64,000 nucleotides of DNA from Pratylenchus scribneri (Eukaryota > Nematoda > Chromadorea > Rhabditida > Pratylenchidae). The stretch is taken from the NCBI GenBank assembly GCA_030063045.1, contig JAQSEB010000041.1, forward strand, positions 682,001-746,000, read 5' to 3'. The notes beneath the pieces are model-generated. The model saw only the letters and a program-made list of their open reading frames with translations, was not told the DNA's origin and did not search any database. The position numbers and the translations under genes were made by a program. Positions 46,701-58,279 of this stretch are shown here, in pieces (within the stretch, counting starts at the first letter, position 1; every line of letters begins with the position of its first letter).

Positions 46701-49700
46701 AATTTTTGAAAATTGTTGAAAAAAAATTGTCACGATTCAATGGTTAATCCCAGAAAGAAACATCATTTGATTATGTTTTGATTTAGGTTTAAAACCAATT
46801 CTAACTTAATTGAACCAAAAAAACCAAAATTGGTTTAAACAATTTAAAACCAAAAATTAAAAATGGTTTAAACGGTTTAAAACCAAAACTAAAATGTGGT
46901 TTAATAAATAGTTTGAACCGAAAACCAAAAGTGGTTTAAACTATTTAAAAATCAACAAAAAAATCGTTTTGAACTGTCTAAAAGACCAAAATTGATTTAA
47001 TCGTTTAAAATCTTCAACCGTTTAAAACCAAAACCAAATTAGTTTAAACGGTTTAATACCCTTTAATAGTTGACCAAACCATAACCAAAATTATATACCA
47101 TTCAATGCGTTTTGACCAGCTCTATCCAATTTTGGGCATATTTGGTTTGTGAATGTGTGGGATAAACCCACCTTAAACCATTAAACCTTTAAAGTTTAAA
47201 CTATTAAAATTATTGGCTTTTATACTCTTTTTCGGCAATTTCATTTTTTTTTTGGAAAATTGATATTTCCCAATTCATTTTTATACTCATTTCCCTTCCA
47301 AAAAGATTGTCAGTGGTGCCACCCGGTACAATCAAACTGGGGCCGTCCTCTTCCTCCCATTCCATCGCCGCAATTTTCAAGCTGAAGAGGAAAGACAATT
47401 GGGCCTTTTAGCAGAGGACAAATTCCTTTTGACTGGCCGTCAGCTGGGTTCCGGTTTTGGCAGTGCATTGGAAGTGTTGGATTTGAATGCGGACGGGTAA
47501 ATCAGATTTTAAAGGGGGAACAATGGTGATTGAGTACTGCTTGAAAAACTACATCGGTTTTTGTTTCATAACTCAAAGAGGCAATTGCCAATTTCGGGAG
47601 GCGATATACCATTGGAAAGCCAAAAGTGTCCTCTACAAAATAGCCTATTATAATTTTATAAATTTTATGCTTTAGGAAAAATAACATGTCTCTGAATTGA
47701 ATACCTTCCCCCCTCCTCCTAGCAAAAAAGTCGTCACCCACCATTGGGTTTTTTGGCCCATATCTCAACTATCATCAGCCAATTTTGGAATGCGATAAAC
47801 CATTGGAAAGGCTAAAGTGCCCTCTACAAAATAGCCTAATTTAAATTTTCCCATGTCTCTTTCTTTTGATAAAACTTTGAATAATGCCATTTAGGTTAGA
47901 TGGTTCGATGCCTACCTGGGTTTTTGGCCCATATCTCAACGAGGCAAAAGCCAATTTAGGCAGGTCGATATACCATTTTAGAGCCAAAAGTATCCTCTAC
48001 AAAGAGGCATAATTAATTTTACAAAATCCAACCTACAATTCTTTATTATTGGGGGAAATCTTTGAATTATCCCATTGGGCTTGGAGATTCATTACCCAGT
48101 CTAATATTTAGAGAATATCTCAACGAGGCAATTGCCAATTTTAGTAAGCAATATATCATTTAAAAGCCTAAAGTGTCCTCTACAAATTAGCACTTTTAGA
48201 TTTTATAAAATCCATCCGATCCTTTTTTTTATTGGAGAAAACTTTGAATTACCAGTTTGGGTTACATGATTCGATGCCTAATTGGGTTTTTTGGCCCATA
48301 TCTCAACAAGGCATTGGCCAATTCGGGAAGGCGATATACCTTTGAAAAGCCAAAAGTGTCCTCTAGAAAGTGGCCAATTTAAATTTTGAAAAATTCAGGC
48401 AATTTAAAAAGTTACATGTCTTTGTGTGAGGAATAAACCCAAATTAGTTTGTTTGGAGGAAAAGCCGCTTATTTTATAATTATTTTAACATTTCAAAAAA
48501 CAATTAGAATTGGCCACTTTTTAGAGGACATTTAGGGCTTTCAAATGGCATATCGCCTTCCTTAATTGGTTGCTTCCTTCCACGAGATATGGCCAAAAGA
48601 ATGAATGACCAAGAGTACTCAATTCTTCTCTATCCCATTCCAGAATTTTATCTATTTTAATTAAAATTTTAAATTTTTTAAATAGTTTTGATGACCTAAT
48701 TGTGGGCGCACCGTTCGAATATTTTGCCGTAGACCATTCCTCTTCATCATCCACCACCGCCGATTTGATGGGCGGCGCCGTTTACATTTTTTATTCCCGT
48801 GGAGTGAAACAGCCAAAAGGCGTCGGCCACCGGGTTTTCATGGAGCCAGTGGTGCTCCGTGGCCGATGGCCTCATTCCCAGTTTGGGGCAGCGTTGACCG
48901 GGCTAGGCAATTTGGACAATGACCCAAAGGGATATCAAGGTATAATTTTGATGGGTCAACTTGACGCGATTGCTTATAACTCATGAAGGATTGAACTAAT
49001 TTTGATGATTTTAGTATCAAATTAAAGAGCAGACTTTTGGCTATCAAATGAAATTAAATTTGTTAAAATTGGTTCAGAATTGATGAAGTTATGGCCTAAA
49101 AACCATAAGAAAATTTCGCAAATCCATCATAAAGATCATTTTGAATGGTTTTTTGGCCACAAATTCATCAATTTTGAACTAATTTAATAAAAGTCTGCTC
49201 TTTAATTTGTCACTAGAATCAAAAATATTGGTTCAGTATTTGATAAGTTATTTGAAACGACGACAAGTTAGGCTGCCTTGTATAATTGATAAGAATTGTG
49301 AGCATTTAAATCAATATTTCAAGTGAATTTTAGCTTTAAATTTAATAAATTGGGCCTTATTTTATATTCTTGATTTGGATGAATTAATTAGAGAAAGAAT
49401 TAATCGATTTGATTGAAATTAATAAAAAATATGACCAATTAAATAGATGGCAAAATTATAACCGAAATCGTGACAGTTTTCCCACTTTTTTGGTCATAAC
49501 TTTTGTGGCTAATTATGTTTTTGGATCAATCATTTGGAAAATTAAATGTTCTTTAAAAAGTAGATTAAGCTAATATTATGAAAATTTAATTAAAAGTTTA
49601 TGAGATTGTATTGGCCAAAGAGCGCAAAATTAATTGGCCAAATTAGGGAATGCGAAGGAAAATTAGGGGCTGGAAAAAAATGAATAATTTTAAAAATAAA

Positions 49701-52700
49701 TGACAAAATGAACTGAAATTCCATTATTATTCTCTTTTAATAATAATAATTATAATTCCACTCAGATTTTGCTGTTGGCGCACCCCATGCCGACTCTGGC
49801 CATGGGGCAGTGCTCATCTATCATGGGGCCAAATCGGCAGAAGAATTTGTGACGGAACCTGCCCAACAAATTTTGGCCAAATCTTTGCGAATGGCCACAA
49901 AACCCATTCGAGGTTTTGGCGCTGCCTTGGCCGGTGGTGTGGATTTGGACGAGGATGGATACGGGGAATTGGCCGGTGAGAAATGGGGGAATATAATGGC
50001 GATTGAATACCTAAGGTCATTCTTTTGGCCATATCTCGAGAAGGAAGCAACCAATTCAGGAAGCGATATGCCATTTTAAAGCCCTAAATGTCCTCTAAAA
50101 AGTAGCCAATCTAATTAAAATATTGTAATATAAGCGGCTTTTCCTTCAACAGTCAAATTTGGGTTTATTCCACTCAAAGACATGTAACTTTTTTAAAGCC
50201 TAAATTTTATAAAATTTATAATGGCCATTTTTTAGAGGACACTTTGGGCTTTAAAATGGTATATTGTCTTTCCGGATTGGTAAAAGTCTCGTTGAGATAT
50301 GGGCCAAAAACCCATATAGGAAATTCACTCAATTATCAGCAATAAATTCTCTCCTTCCCCAAAGGCAAAAAACCAAATTAAATTTTTTTATAATTTAGTT
50401 GGTGCCCCATCCTCCGACACGGCAATTCTGTTTCGGGCAAGGTAGTTGGCATTGGTGTCACAAAAATTTTCTCATTATTTTCTTGTTTTTTAGGCCTGTT
50501 TTGGAGGTGGAATTGGGCCATAAATTTGCACAAAAATATGTGAAAATTGCGGACGCACAAAATCGGAGGGAATGTGCTCCAAATGGGCAGAGTTGGTACG
50601 TTTTTAACTTTCAGATTTTATCCGTCTATTACCTTTTTACTAATTGGCTTAAATTGAATTAAAATGGTGAAAAGATTTTTATTAGCCGAATACTCTAATA
50701 TTATTTATATAAAGGTTTAAGGAGGGTTTGTCCCACTCATTCGCAAACCATATACCAAATTGCATAAAGCTCTGCTGGTCAAGACGAAATGAATAATTTT
50801 CAAATAAGGGTTTTAAACGGTGTAGACCAGTTTTTAGTTTTAAATTATTTTTTAGTTTTAAACTTTTTGGTTTTAAACCATTTAACCAGATATTGGTTTA
50901 AACCGATTTTGGATTTTTGGTTTTAAACTGATTAAACCATATCATGTTTTTCGGTTTTAAACCGATTTAACCGGTTTGATTTTTCATTTTTCGTTTTTGG
51001 TTTTAAACGGTTTAAACTACATTTTGTTTCTTTTATTAAACTAATTAAACCGATATCAGTTTTGGTTTACCGTTTAAGACAATTTTGATTTTAAATCATT
51101 TAAAACTATTTTAGTTTTTTTGGTTTTAAAACTAAGTTAGAATTGATTAAATCAAAGCCAAAGCATAATCAAATGATGCGTCTTGACCGAGATCTATCGA
51201 TTGGTATAGGGTTTATGGGTTTATGATAAACTTTTGACACGTTCCATTAAAATTGCCTAACTTCCTTTGCAGTTTTTCACTCTCCACCTCTCTGCATTTA
51301 TTGGACCCCAACCGGACTGTCCATCGCCTTTTGGCCCGTGCTTTCCCCTCCAATCCCACACCATTCCTTTGCCGTCTTGACATTGTCCCATTTGCACGTG
51401 CCGTCGCCCCACGTGCCGTTTTCACTTCCAACGGGGCCACCCAAATCAGTTGGCCTTGTGGTGGTCGAGGGGCAATTGAAAGTCAGGAGGAACGCACATT
51501 CCAACTGCATATTCCGGTAGAGAATTTTGGGAATTTATGAGAGAGATTTGTGACCAAAATATACAATTATTATAAAAATATTTTAAAAAATTAGTGAAAA
51601 CCATTTTATATGTATATTTGACGGAGTTTTTTTTTGACTTTAGTTCCTCAAGCAAATGTTCCAAATATAGAATCTTTCTATCATTTAATAGAGAATTTTC
51701 TGCCCTATAAAATGATATCAAGATCAGCAGAAAAATAATCAATTTTAGGGAAGTTATGATCAAAAAAAAACAATGATATTTTTCTAATAATGTTTCGTTT
51801 TTATTTTCCCTTCAATTACGGTATACCGTATAGTATATGTACCTTCATTCCCTCATCATCAAAGAGAAAATGGGAGGTGTGAGCGATTTTTGTGCCCCCG
51901 GGAAATGATCATCCACTGGCGCTATCCACTCTGGTTAACCGTTAACCCTCAAGTATTTTAGTCATAACTTTTTAATAAATTGACCAATTTGATTGGTCGA
52001 TATATCATTTTAAAGATTATAAAAATGGCAATCGTATGATATATAGTAAAGCAATTTTTTATAACCCCAAGCATTAATTATACTTCAATAAAACTCTGAA
52101 ATAAGTGCCCCGAAGATTTCAATGACCATTTCTCTGTTTTTAGATCATAACTTTTGATTGTTTTGACTAATTTGATTGATCTATATGTCATTTTGAAGAT
52201 CAGAAAATTGTCAATCAAATTATATAAAATTTACAAAAAATATTACCTTAGAATTTGAATATTTTTGCATTTTTATGTGACTTTAATTTATAAATTAGAT
52301 AAAGTAACAAAAAGTTTGGTAACAATCTAAGAAAGAACGAAAATATTTGAAATTAATATCAAATATAATTCTCATTAATTTCCAATTTATCCCATTAATT
52401 CCGAACGCAGAAAGGCAATCAGGACTGGACCAACCCGTTGCGTTTCAATTTCTCCATTGGCCTTGCCGCCGAACAACGACGTTCCACCCCATCACGTTCG
52501 GCCAGCACCACCGCCATTTTGCCGGCCATTAATCCGGTTCATCGTGTCCACCTGTTCGAAATTGCCTTTGACAAGGATTGCGGCGAAGACAATGAATGCC
52601 ACACGGACATGGTGCTCACCGGGACAATGATGGATTTGACGAGGAGGGAAATGGATGGCAAATATCAGGTGCGGTTTTTGACCAATATCCCAGTGAGGCA

Positions 52701-55700
52701 ATTGCTTATTCGGGAAGGCGATATATTATTTGAAAGCCAAAAGTGTCCTCTACAAAGTGGCCTTTATTTTATGAATTCCGACCCAAAATTCTTTCTATTT
52801 CGGAAATTCTGAATTACCCGATTGGGTTAGATGGTTCGATACTTGCCTGGGTTTTTGGCCTATATTTCAACGAGGCAATTGCTAATTTTGAAAATCGATA
52901 TGACTTTGGAAAGCCAAAAGTGTCCTCTACAAAGTAGCCTAATTTAAATTTACTCTTAAATCTTTCTTTTGGGAAAATTTTAAATAATGCCATTGGACTT
53001 GATGATCCAATAACTTCATCGGTCTTTTGGCTCATATCTCAATGAGGCAATTGCCAATTTTGGAAGATGATACGCCGATGAAAATTACAAAATTCCCTCT
53101 AAAAATTGCATCATTGATTTTTATAAAATCTAACCCAAATCATTTTTATTGGAGAAAACTTTGAATAATGCCATTGGTTTAGATTGCTCGATACCTGCCT
53201 TTACCCACCTTTGGTTTTTTGCTAATATCTTAACGAGGCGATATCTTATTTGGGAAGGCCATATACCTTTAGATAATTCAAAGTGTCCTTTACAAAATGG
53301 CTAATTTATTTTTTATAAAATTCAGGCTTTACGAAAAGTTACATATCTTTGAGTGGAATAAACCCGTATATTTGTTTGTTGGAGGAAAAGCCGCTTATTT
53401 TACTAATTATTTCAAAAACAATTAGAATCGGCCACTTTTTAGAGGACATTTAGGGCTTTCAAATGGCAAATCGCCTTCCTAAATTGGTTGCTTCCTTCTC
53501 GAGATATGGCCAAAAGAATGGCTCTTACCTAATTAAATAATCGCTTTGCATTTTTAATCCATCCTTCCTCCCTAAATCAGGCCAAAGTGACTGAAAAGGA
53601 TGCATTGGTGTTGAGAATGTTGGTCGAGAACCGAGGCGAGAGGGCCTATTTGGCCAAACTCTATTTGCAATATGATGACACCGAATTGGATGAGCCAAGT
53701 TTGGTGAGGCGGAAAAAAGGAGGCGGTGGCGGCGGATCGACAGCCATTGACATTGAAAGACGCGAAAAGGGAATGGCCGTTTTGGCATTGGGAAATCCGC
53801 TGGAAGCCGGACAAAAAGTAGGCAATTTTATACTATTAAATTTGCCGAAAAAACCATTAAAATTGCCGAAAAAGAGTACATACAGTCATGTAGGAATAAA
53901 GCACTGCTATTGAGCCAACGGCGGGCAAAATGTTAGGCACCAGGCAGGATTCAAACCCGCGACGTCCTCACATACCGTGAGTCTCTACCAACTGAGCCAC
54001 TGGTGCACATTCACCCAGCAGTCTTCCTTTCTTTTCCATCCTCCCCGTTCTTTTCCACTCCCCCCATCCTTGGGACTTGAAGGGAATCCCAACAGTCAAA
54101 ATAATTAAAATGGTTTAAGTGTTTAATGGTTTAAGGGTTTGTCCCACACATTCAGAAACCAAATATACCCAAAATTGGATAGAGCTGGTCAAAACGCATT
54201 GAATGGTATATAATTTGGTTATGGTTTGGTCCACAATTAAAGGGTTTTAAACGGTTTAAACCACATTTTGATTTTAAACGGTTTAAACCACATTTTGGTT
54301 TGGTCAACAATTAAAGGGTATTAACAGGTTTAAACCACATTTTAGTTTTGTTTCTATATAGTTTAAACCTATTTGATTTTAAACCGTTTAAACCCATTTT
54401 GGTTTAATAGTTCAAAACGGTTTTTAAGTAGATTTTAGTTTTTTATTATGGCTTAAACCGATTTAGTTTTTAAACGGTTTGAGCCACATTTTGGTTTTGG
54501 TTTTAAACTGTTTAAACCGTTTTTGATTTTAAACGGTTTAAACCACATTTTGGTATGGTTTTAAACTCTTTAAACCGGTTTAGTTTTTAAACGTTTTAAG
54601 CCACATTTTGGTTTGGTTTTAAACTGTTTAAACCGGTTTAGTTTTTAAACGTTTTAAGCCACATCTTGGTTTGGTTTTAAACTGTTTAAACCGGTTTAGT
54701 TTTTAAACGTTTCAAGCCACATTTTGGTTTGGTTTTAAACTCTTTAAACCGGTTTAGTGTTTGGTTTTAAACTGTTTAAACCGGTTTAGTTTTTAAACGT
54801 TTTAAGCCACATTTTGGTTTGGTTTTAAACTGTTTAAACCGGTTTTGATTTTAAACGTTTTAAGCCACATTTTGGTTTGGTTTTAAACTGTTTAAACCGG
54901 TTTTGATTTTAAACGGTTTTAGCCACATTTTGGTTTGGTTTTAAATTGTTTAAACCACATTTTGGTTTCGTTTTTAGAGGTACCACTGAACAGTTATTTT
55001 CGGCTTTTTCATTTTTTTTCAGTACCCATTTTGTCCCATCATAAATTTTAGTTGACTTTTGACCTCCTCTTCAAATTGGTCCGAGGCAGTTCCGAGCGGA
55101 TCAGTGCCTCACTCCATTTTGGCGCCGTGGCCAATTCGTCCAGTTTGGAAGCACAACCGGCGGATAATGAATGGGAAGCCGAGGTGCAATTGATCAAGGA
55201 GGCCGATTTGCAGTTGGCCGGCGTTGCCCGCCCACCAATTGTGCATTTCAGCCGGGGAAATGCGCGGGCCAGCGACGAGGAGGACATTGGCCCACAGCTG
55301 GTCCATGCCTTCCTGCTTACCAACCGAGGGCCATTTTATGCCCGGAATGTGACCGTAAAGGTGGGAGTGGCCGAATTTTGAACTGAATTATCGATTTTTT
55401 GGACAATTAAATATTGATTTTTTTGGACAATGGGTTTCTTTTGGCTATATCTCTAGAAGGAATCAACCAATTTAGGAAGGCGATATGCCATTTCAAAGCC
55501 CTAAATGTCCTCTAAAAAGTGGCCAATTCTAATTGTTTTTTGAAATGTTAAAATAATTTGTAATATAAGCGGCTTTTCCTCCAACAACAAATATTTGGGT
55601 TTATTCCATTCAAAGACATGGAACTTTTTTAATGCTTAAATTTTATAAAATTTAAATTTGGCCACTTTGTAGAGGACATTTTGGGCTTTCTAATGGTATA

Positions 55701-58279
55701 TCACCTTCCTGAATTGGTGATTGCCTCGTTGAGATATGAGTCAAAAAGGATGAGCACAATTATTATATTAAATCATTCTGTATAGTAGTAAATGGTACAC
55801 ATTTTATCAATGGAGCAGTCAATCTTGTGGCTGATCCAACTTGACGCCATTTAAAATAACTCATTAAGGACTGAACCAATTTTGATGATTTTGGTATCAA
55901 ATTAAAGAGCAGATTTTTGGCTATCAAATGAAATTAATTTTGCTTAAATTGGTTCAGAATTGAAGGAATTGTGGCTAAAAAAACCATTAAAAATTTTGCT
56001 AATTTCTTAATATAGGCCATTTTTAAAACACAATTTTTTTAAAAGATTGATTGGCCACTTCGTCTTCACAGTGCTTCGCCCAACTCGGATTGGCTTTTGT
56101 ACACCTTGGAGGAGCCCATGGTTCGGCACAATGGCCATCATCGTCGATGCCAACAACCCAGGGCGGCCATCAATCCATTGGGCATTTACAATGATGAAAC
56201 ATTGAAATTGGATTATCAAATGAAAATTTCCTCCTCGCCATCATCATCATCTTCGTCTTTAAACAGGTCCCATACCCAAAAGTGGTAAAAAACTGGGGAA
56301 AATTATAATGATTAAAATGCCAGGTAAATTTGGCACTATGAAAAATTTTATTAGAATTTTAAAAAATTTTATTTAATTTTAAAAATTTTATTTCAAAATT
56401 TTTAAGAAAAAATTTTTTAGAATTTAAAAATTTTATTTAGAATTTATAAAAATTTTTGTAAAAATTTTAAAATTTTGTTTAGAATTTCAAAAATTTTATT
56501 TAGAATTTTAAAAATTTAACAGTTTTAAAAATTTTAGAATTTTAATTTTTTAGAATTTTAAAAATTTTATTCAGTATTTTAAAAAATTTTAGAATTTAAA
56601 AAAATTTTTAGAATTTTTAAGAAATTTTGATTTTTAGAATTTTTAAGAAATAATTTTAGAATTTTTAGAATTTTAAAAATTTTATTTGAATTATTTAAAA
56701 ATTTAAAATTTACCAAATCTTTAGAAAGCCAAGGGAGGCTGTTGGCCATCACCACCATGAAAAAGAATGGTTGGAAAATGAACAGCCACAAAATTTGCCA
56801 CAAATACGGCAAAGTTCAATTTTACAAAGAGAACAGGAAGGAGGCGAGGAAGAAGAGGGTATGCCATCGAAGCTTTGGCCAAAATCAGTGCTCGAAATGT
56901 CCGGCGAATGGGTCCGAGTTGTGGACATTGTGAGTTTTTTTTTCAGTATTTTTTGTTAGTTTTTTGCCCATATCTCAACGAGGCATTTGCCAATTTAGGG
57001 AGGCGATATATCAAAAGAAAGCCCAAAGTGTCCTCTACAAAGTGGCAATTTTAAATTTTGTAAAATCAAGGCTTTTGAAAAAGTTACATGTCTTTGAGTG
57101 GAATAAACCCGAAAATTTGTTTGTTTGAGGAATAGCTGATTATTTTACAAATTATTTTAACATTTAAAAAAACAATTAGAATTGGCCACTTTTTAGAGGA
57201 CATTTAGGGCTTTCAAATGACATATCGCCTTCCTGAATTGGTTACTTCCTTCTTGGGATATGGCCAAAAGAACGACCCCTAGTTCCTTCATTCACCCAAC
57301 TTCCAATCAATCAATAAATCAATAATTCCCCCATCCATCATAGAATTGCAAAGATGGCACCGCCCATTGCGTCCAGCTTGTGTGCCATTTCGACTACATC
57401 GGTGCCAACGACTCAGCACAAATTGAAATTCGGGCCCGCCTCTGGAATTGGACATTTTCCGCCGAAGACCATCGCAAATTTGACTACATTTCGCTGAGTT
57501 CCGAAGGCTTCATCGAGCTCGACCCGGAACAGGGCATCCTCGAGGATGTGGCGAACAATTTTGCCCGAATCACCACACATGCCTATCCGGATAGGCCACA
57601 GCAAGAGGACCGGCTGGAGTGGTGAGTAAAATATATTTTTGTTTTGGGTACTTATGGAGTTTGTGTATCCGCTGGACCCATTTTTAACTAGAAAAAAATG
57701 AATGGCCCTTCCTAATCCATAAATATACCTATTTTTGCCTAAAAAACCCAATGAAAATCCATAAATATACCTATTTTTGCCCAAAAAGCCCAATGAAACT
57801 ACCAAATATACCTATTTTTGCCCAAAAAGCCCAATGAAAATCCATAAATATACCTATTTTTGCCCAAAAGCCCAATGAAAATCCAGAAATATACCTATTT
57901 TTGCCAAAAAGCCCAATGAAAATCCATAAATATACCTATTTTTGCCAAAAAGCCCAATGAAAATCCATAAATATACCTATTTTTGCCAAAAAGCCCAATG
58001 AAAATCCATAAATATACCTATTTTTGCCAAAAAGCCCAATGAAACTACCACATAAGGGAGTGGACAATAAAGATCAATAATTACATTTTACCAATAAAAT
58101 TAAAAATTTATCACAGGTGGCTTTTGGCATTGGCCGCCGGAATTGGCCTCATTTTGTTGGGATTGGTCATTCTAATTTGTCGATGTTTTGGCTTTTTTAA
58201 GCGGAAACGTCGTCCGGACTTGCATCTCCATCAGGCACATTATCAGAAGCAACAGGAGGAGGAGTCCATTGTTAGCTAA
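43800..58279 (+). CDS. Integrin alpha chain (PAT-2/INA-1 type)
   Basis: 18 exons: 43800-43954, 44577-44856, 45337-45382, 45927-46112, 46494-46669, 47306-47496, 48686-48939, 49766-49975, 50399-50441, 50494-50595, 51273-51516, 52411-52668, 53581-53817, 55052-55360, 56046-56266, 56725-56929, 57344-57621 and 58117-58279. All are in phase, giving 1185 residues. It is one half of a surface receptor that binds matrix and links to actin with an integrin beta chain. It starts with a signal peptide ([20 protein letters not shown]), then [20 protein letters not shown] opens the beta-propeller. FG-GAP repeats include [33 protein letters not shown] and the Ca-binding [10 protein letters not shown]. Thigh and calf domains follow, with [20 protein letters not shown] and ARLWNWTF. 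A single membrane helix ([18 protein letters not shown]) precedes the conserved GFFKR and a short tail. No inserted A domain is seen. A Ser/His/Glu-rich low-complexity segment lies near residues 960-1030. Seven introns carry one MITE family. I cannot decide between the PAT-2 and INA-1 subfamilies by eye. Confidence 0.95.
44009..44509. mobile_element. Foldback MITE (GGCCATATCTC family), integrin intron 1
   Basis: It begins CCATTCTTTTCATATATCGA with GGAAGCAACCAATTCAGGAA and ends CGTTGAGATATGGCCAAAAG. One right half is duplicated inside (about 44220-44330 and 44395-44509). Confidence 0.75.
44900..45240. repeat. AAAGAGCAGACTTT foldback element, integrin intron 2
   Basis: AAAAAGCAGACTTTTGGCTA near 44970 faces the inverse AAAAGTCTGCTCTTTAATTT near 45150, around the centre TTTGGCCATAAATTCATTAA. 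The left boundary block CAACTTGGCGCC plus TTTAAAATAGCTCAT recurs near 55846. Confidence 0.8.
46133..46443. mobile_element. Foldback MITE (GGCCATATCTC family), integrin intron 4
   Basis: It starts CATTCTTTGGCCATATCTCG and ends GAGATATGGCCAAAAGAATG. It makes up 311 of the 381 bp of the intron 46113-46493, leaving about 20 bp at the donor side and 50 bp at the acceptor side. Confidence 0.85.
46735..47215. repeat. GGTTTAAACC palindrome-array element, integrin intron 5
   Basis: Many AAACGGTTTAAAACCAAAA units are followed by the arm CATAACCAAAATTATATACC and ATTCAATGCGTTTTGACCAG. It is the inverse orientation of the element at 54105-54975. Confidence 0.75.
47563..48605. mobile_element. Compound GGCCATATCTC-family foldback array, integrin intron 6
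   Basis: Five left-type halves lie in tandem, each with CTCAACGAGGCA-like and AAAGTGTCCTCTACAAA-like blocks. A right arm follows, ending AGATATGGCCAAAAGAATGA. It fills most of the intron 47497-48685. Confidence 0.75.
48940..49260. repeat. AAAGAGCAGACTTT foldback element, integrin intron 7
   Basis: AAAGAGCAGACTTTTGGCTA near 49023 faces AAAAGTCTGCTCTTTAATTT near 49190, around TTTGGCCACAAATTCATCAA. It begins at the splice donor itself. From 49260 to 49765 the intron is AT-rich with nothing recognised. Confidence 0.8.
50017..50312. mobile_element. Foldback MITE (GGCCATATCTC family), integrin intron 8
   Basis: It starts CATTCTTTTGGCCATATCTC with GAAGGAAGCAACCAATTCAG and ends TTGAGATATGGGCCAAAA. 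It fills about 70% of the intron 49976-50398. Confidence 0.8.
50690..51240. repeat. GGTTTAAACC palindrome-array element, integrin intron 10
   Basis: The arm GAGGGTTTGTCCCACTCATT precedes a run of TTGGTTTTAAACGGTTTAAA-like units. The right arm is ATGATGCGTCTTGACCGAGA then TCTATCGATTGGTATAGG. Confidence 0.75.
51955..52215. repeat. Imperfect direct repeat, integrin intron 11
   Basis: About 75 bp containing GTCATAACTTTTTAATAAAT, TTGACCAATTTGATTGGTCG and ATATATCATTTTAAAGAT recurs 180 bp later with about 80% similarity. It is otherwise AT-rich intron. Nothing else is recognised in 51517-52410. Confidence 0.6.
52675..53522. mobile_element. Compound GGCCATATCTC-family foldback array, integrin intron 12
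   Basis: Four tandem left-type halves (52680, 52850, 53030 and 53215) carry GTGTCCTCTACAAA-like blocks. The full right arm with GGAGGAAAAGCCGCTTATTT ends GAGATATGGCCAAAAGAATG. The first half begins six bases after the donor. Confidence 0.75.
53933..54010 (-). tRNA. tRNA-like gene with intact acceptor stem
   Basis: On the minus strand, GCACCAG and CTGGTGC form a perfect seven-pair acceptor stem. The D arm region is GGCTCAGTTGGTAGAGA and the T arm is GCGGGTTTGAATCCTGC. A possible seven-base anticodon loop CGGTATG would read GTA but lacks U at position 33, so the anticodon is unsure. It is the best tRNA candidate in the window. It lies in integrin intron 13, antisense to the gene. Confidence 0.55.
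54105..54975. repeat. Expanded GGTTTAAACC palindrome array, integrin intron 13
   Basis: The usual left arm (GTTTAAGGGTTTGTCCCACA, ATTGAATGGTATATAATTTG) is followed by about 12 near-identical units of roughly 60 bp. Each contains TTTTAAACTGTTTAAACCGG, then TTTAGTTTTTAAACGTTTTA and GCCACATTTTGGTTTGG. It is the largest member of the family in the window. Confidence 0.85.
55430..55752. mobile_element. Foldback MITE (GGCCATATCTC family), integrin intron 14
   Basis: It starts TTTCTTTTGGCTATATCTCT with AATCAACCAATTTAGGAAGG and ends GTTGAGATATGAGTCAAAA. Both arms carry the GGACATTT block. Confidence 0.75.
55845..56000. repeat. Half copy of AAAGAGCAGACTTT foldback family
   Basis: It begins CAACTTGACGCCATTTAAAA, then has AAATTAAAGAGCAGATTTTT and AATTGGTTCAGAATTGAAGG. 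Only the left half is present, directly after the MITE in integrin intron 14. Confidence 0.65.
56963..57276. mobile_element. Foldback MITE (GGCCATATCTC family), integrin intron 16
   Basis: It starts TTTGCCCATATCTCAACGAG and ends TGGGATATGGCCAAAAGAAC. It forms 314 of the 414 bp of the intron 56930-57343. The orientation is opposite to the copies in introns 4 and 8. Confidence 0.8.
57712..58046 (+). repeat. 42-bp minisatellite, 8 units, last integrin intron
   Basis: Units are AATCCATAAATATACCTATT followed by TTTGCCAAAAAGCCCAATGAAA. It lies in the intron between the ectodomain exon and the membrane/GFFKR exon. Unlike the other arrays it has no TTTTAG acceptor-like motif. Confidence 0.93.
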
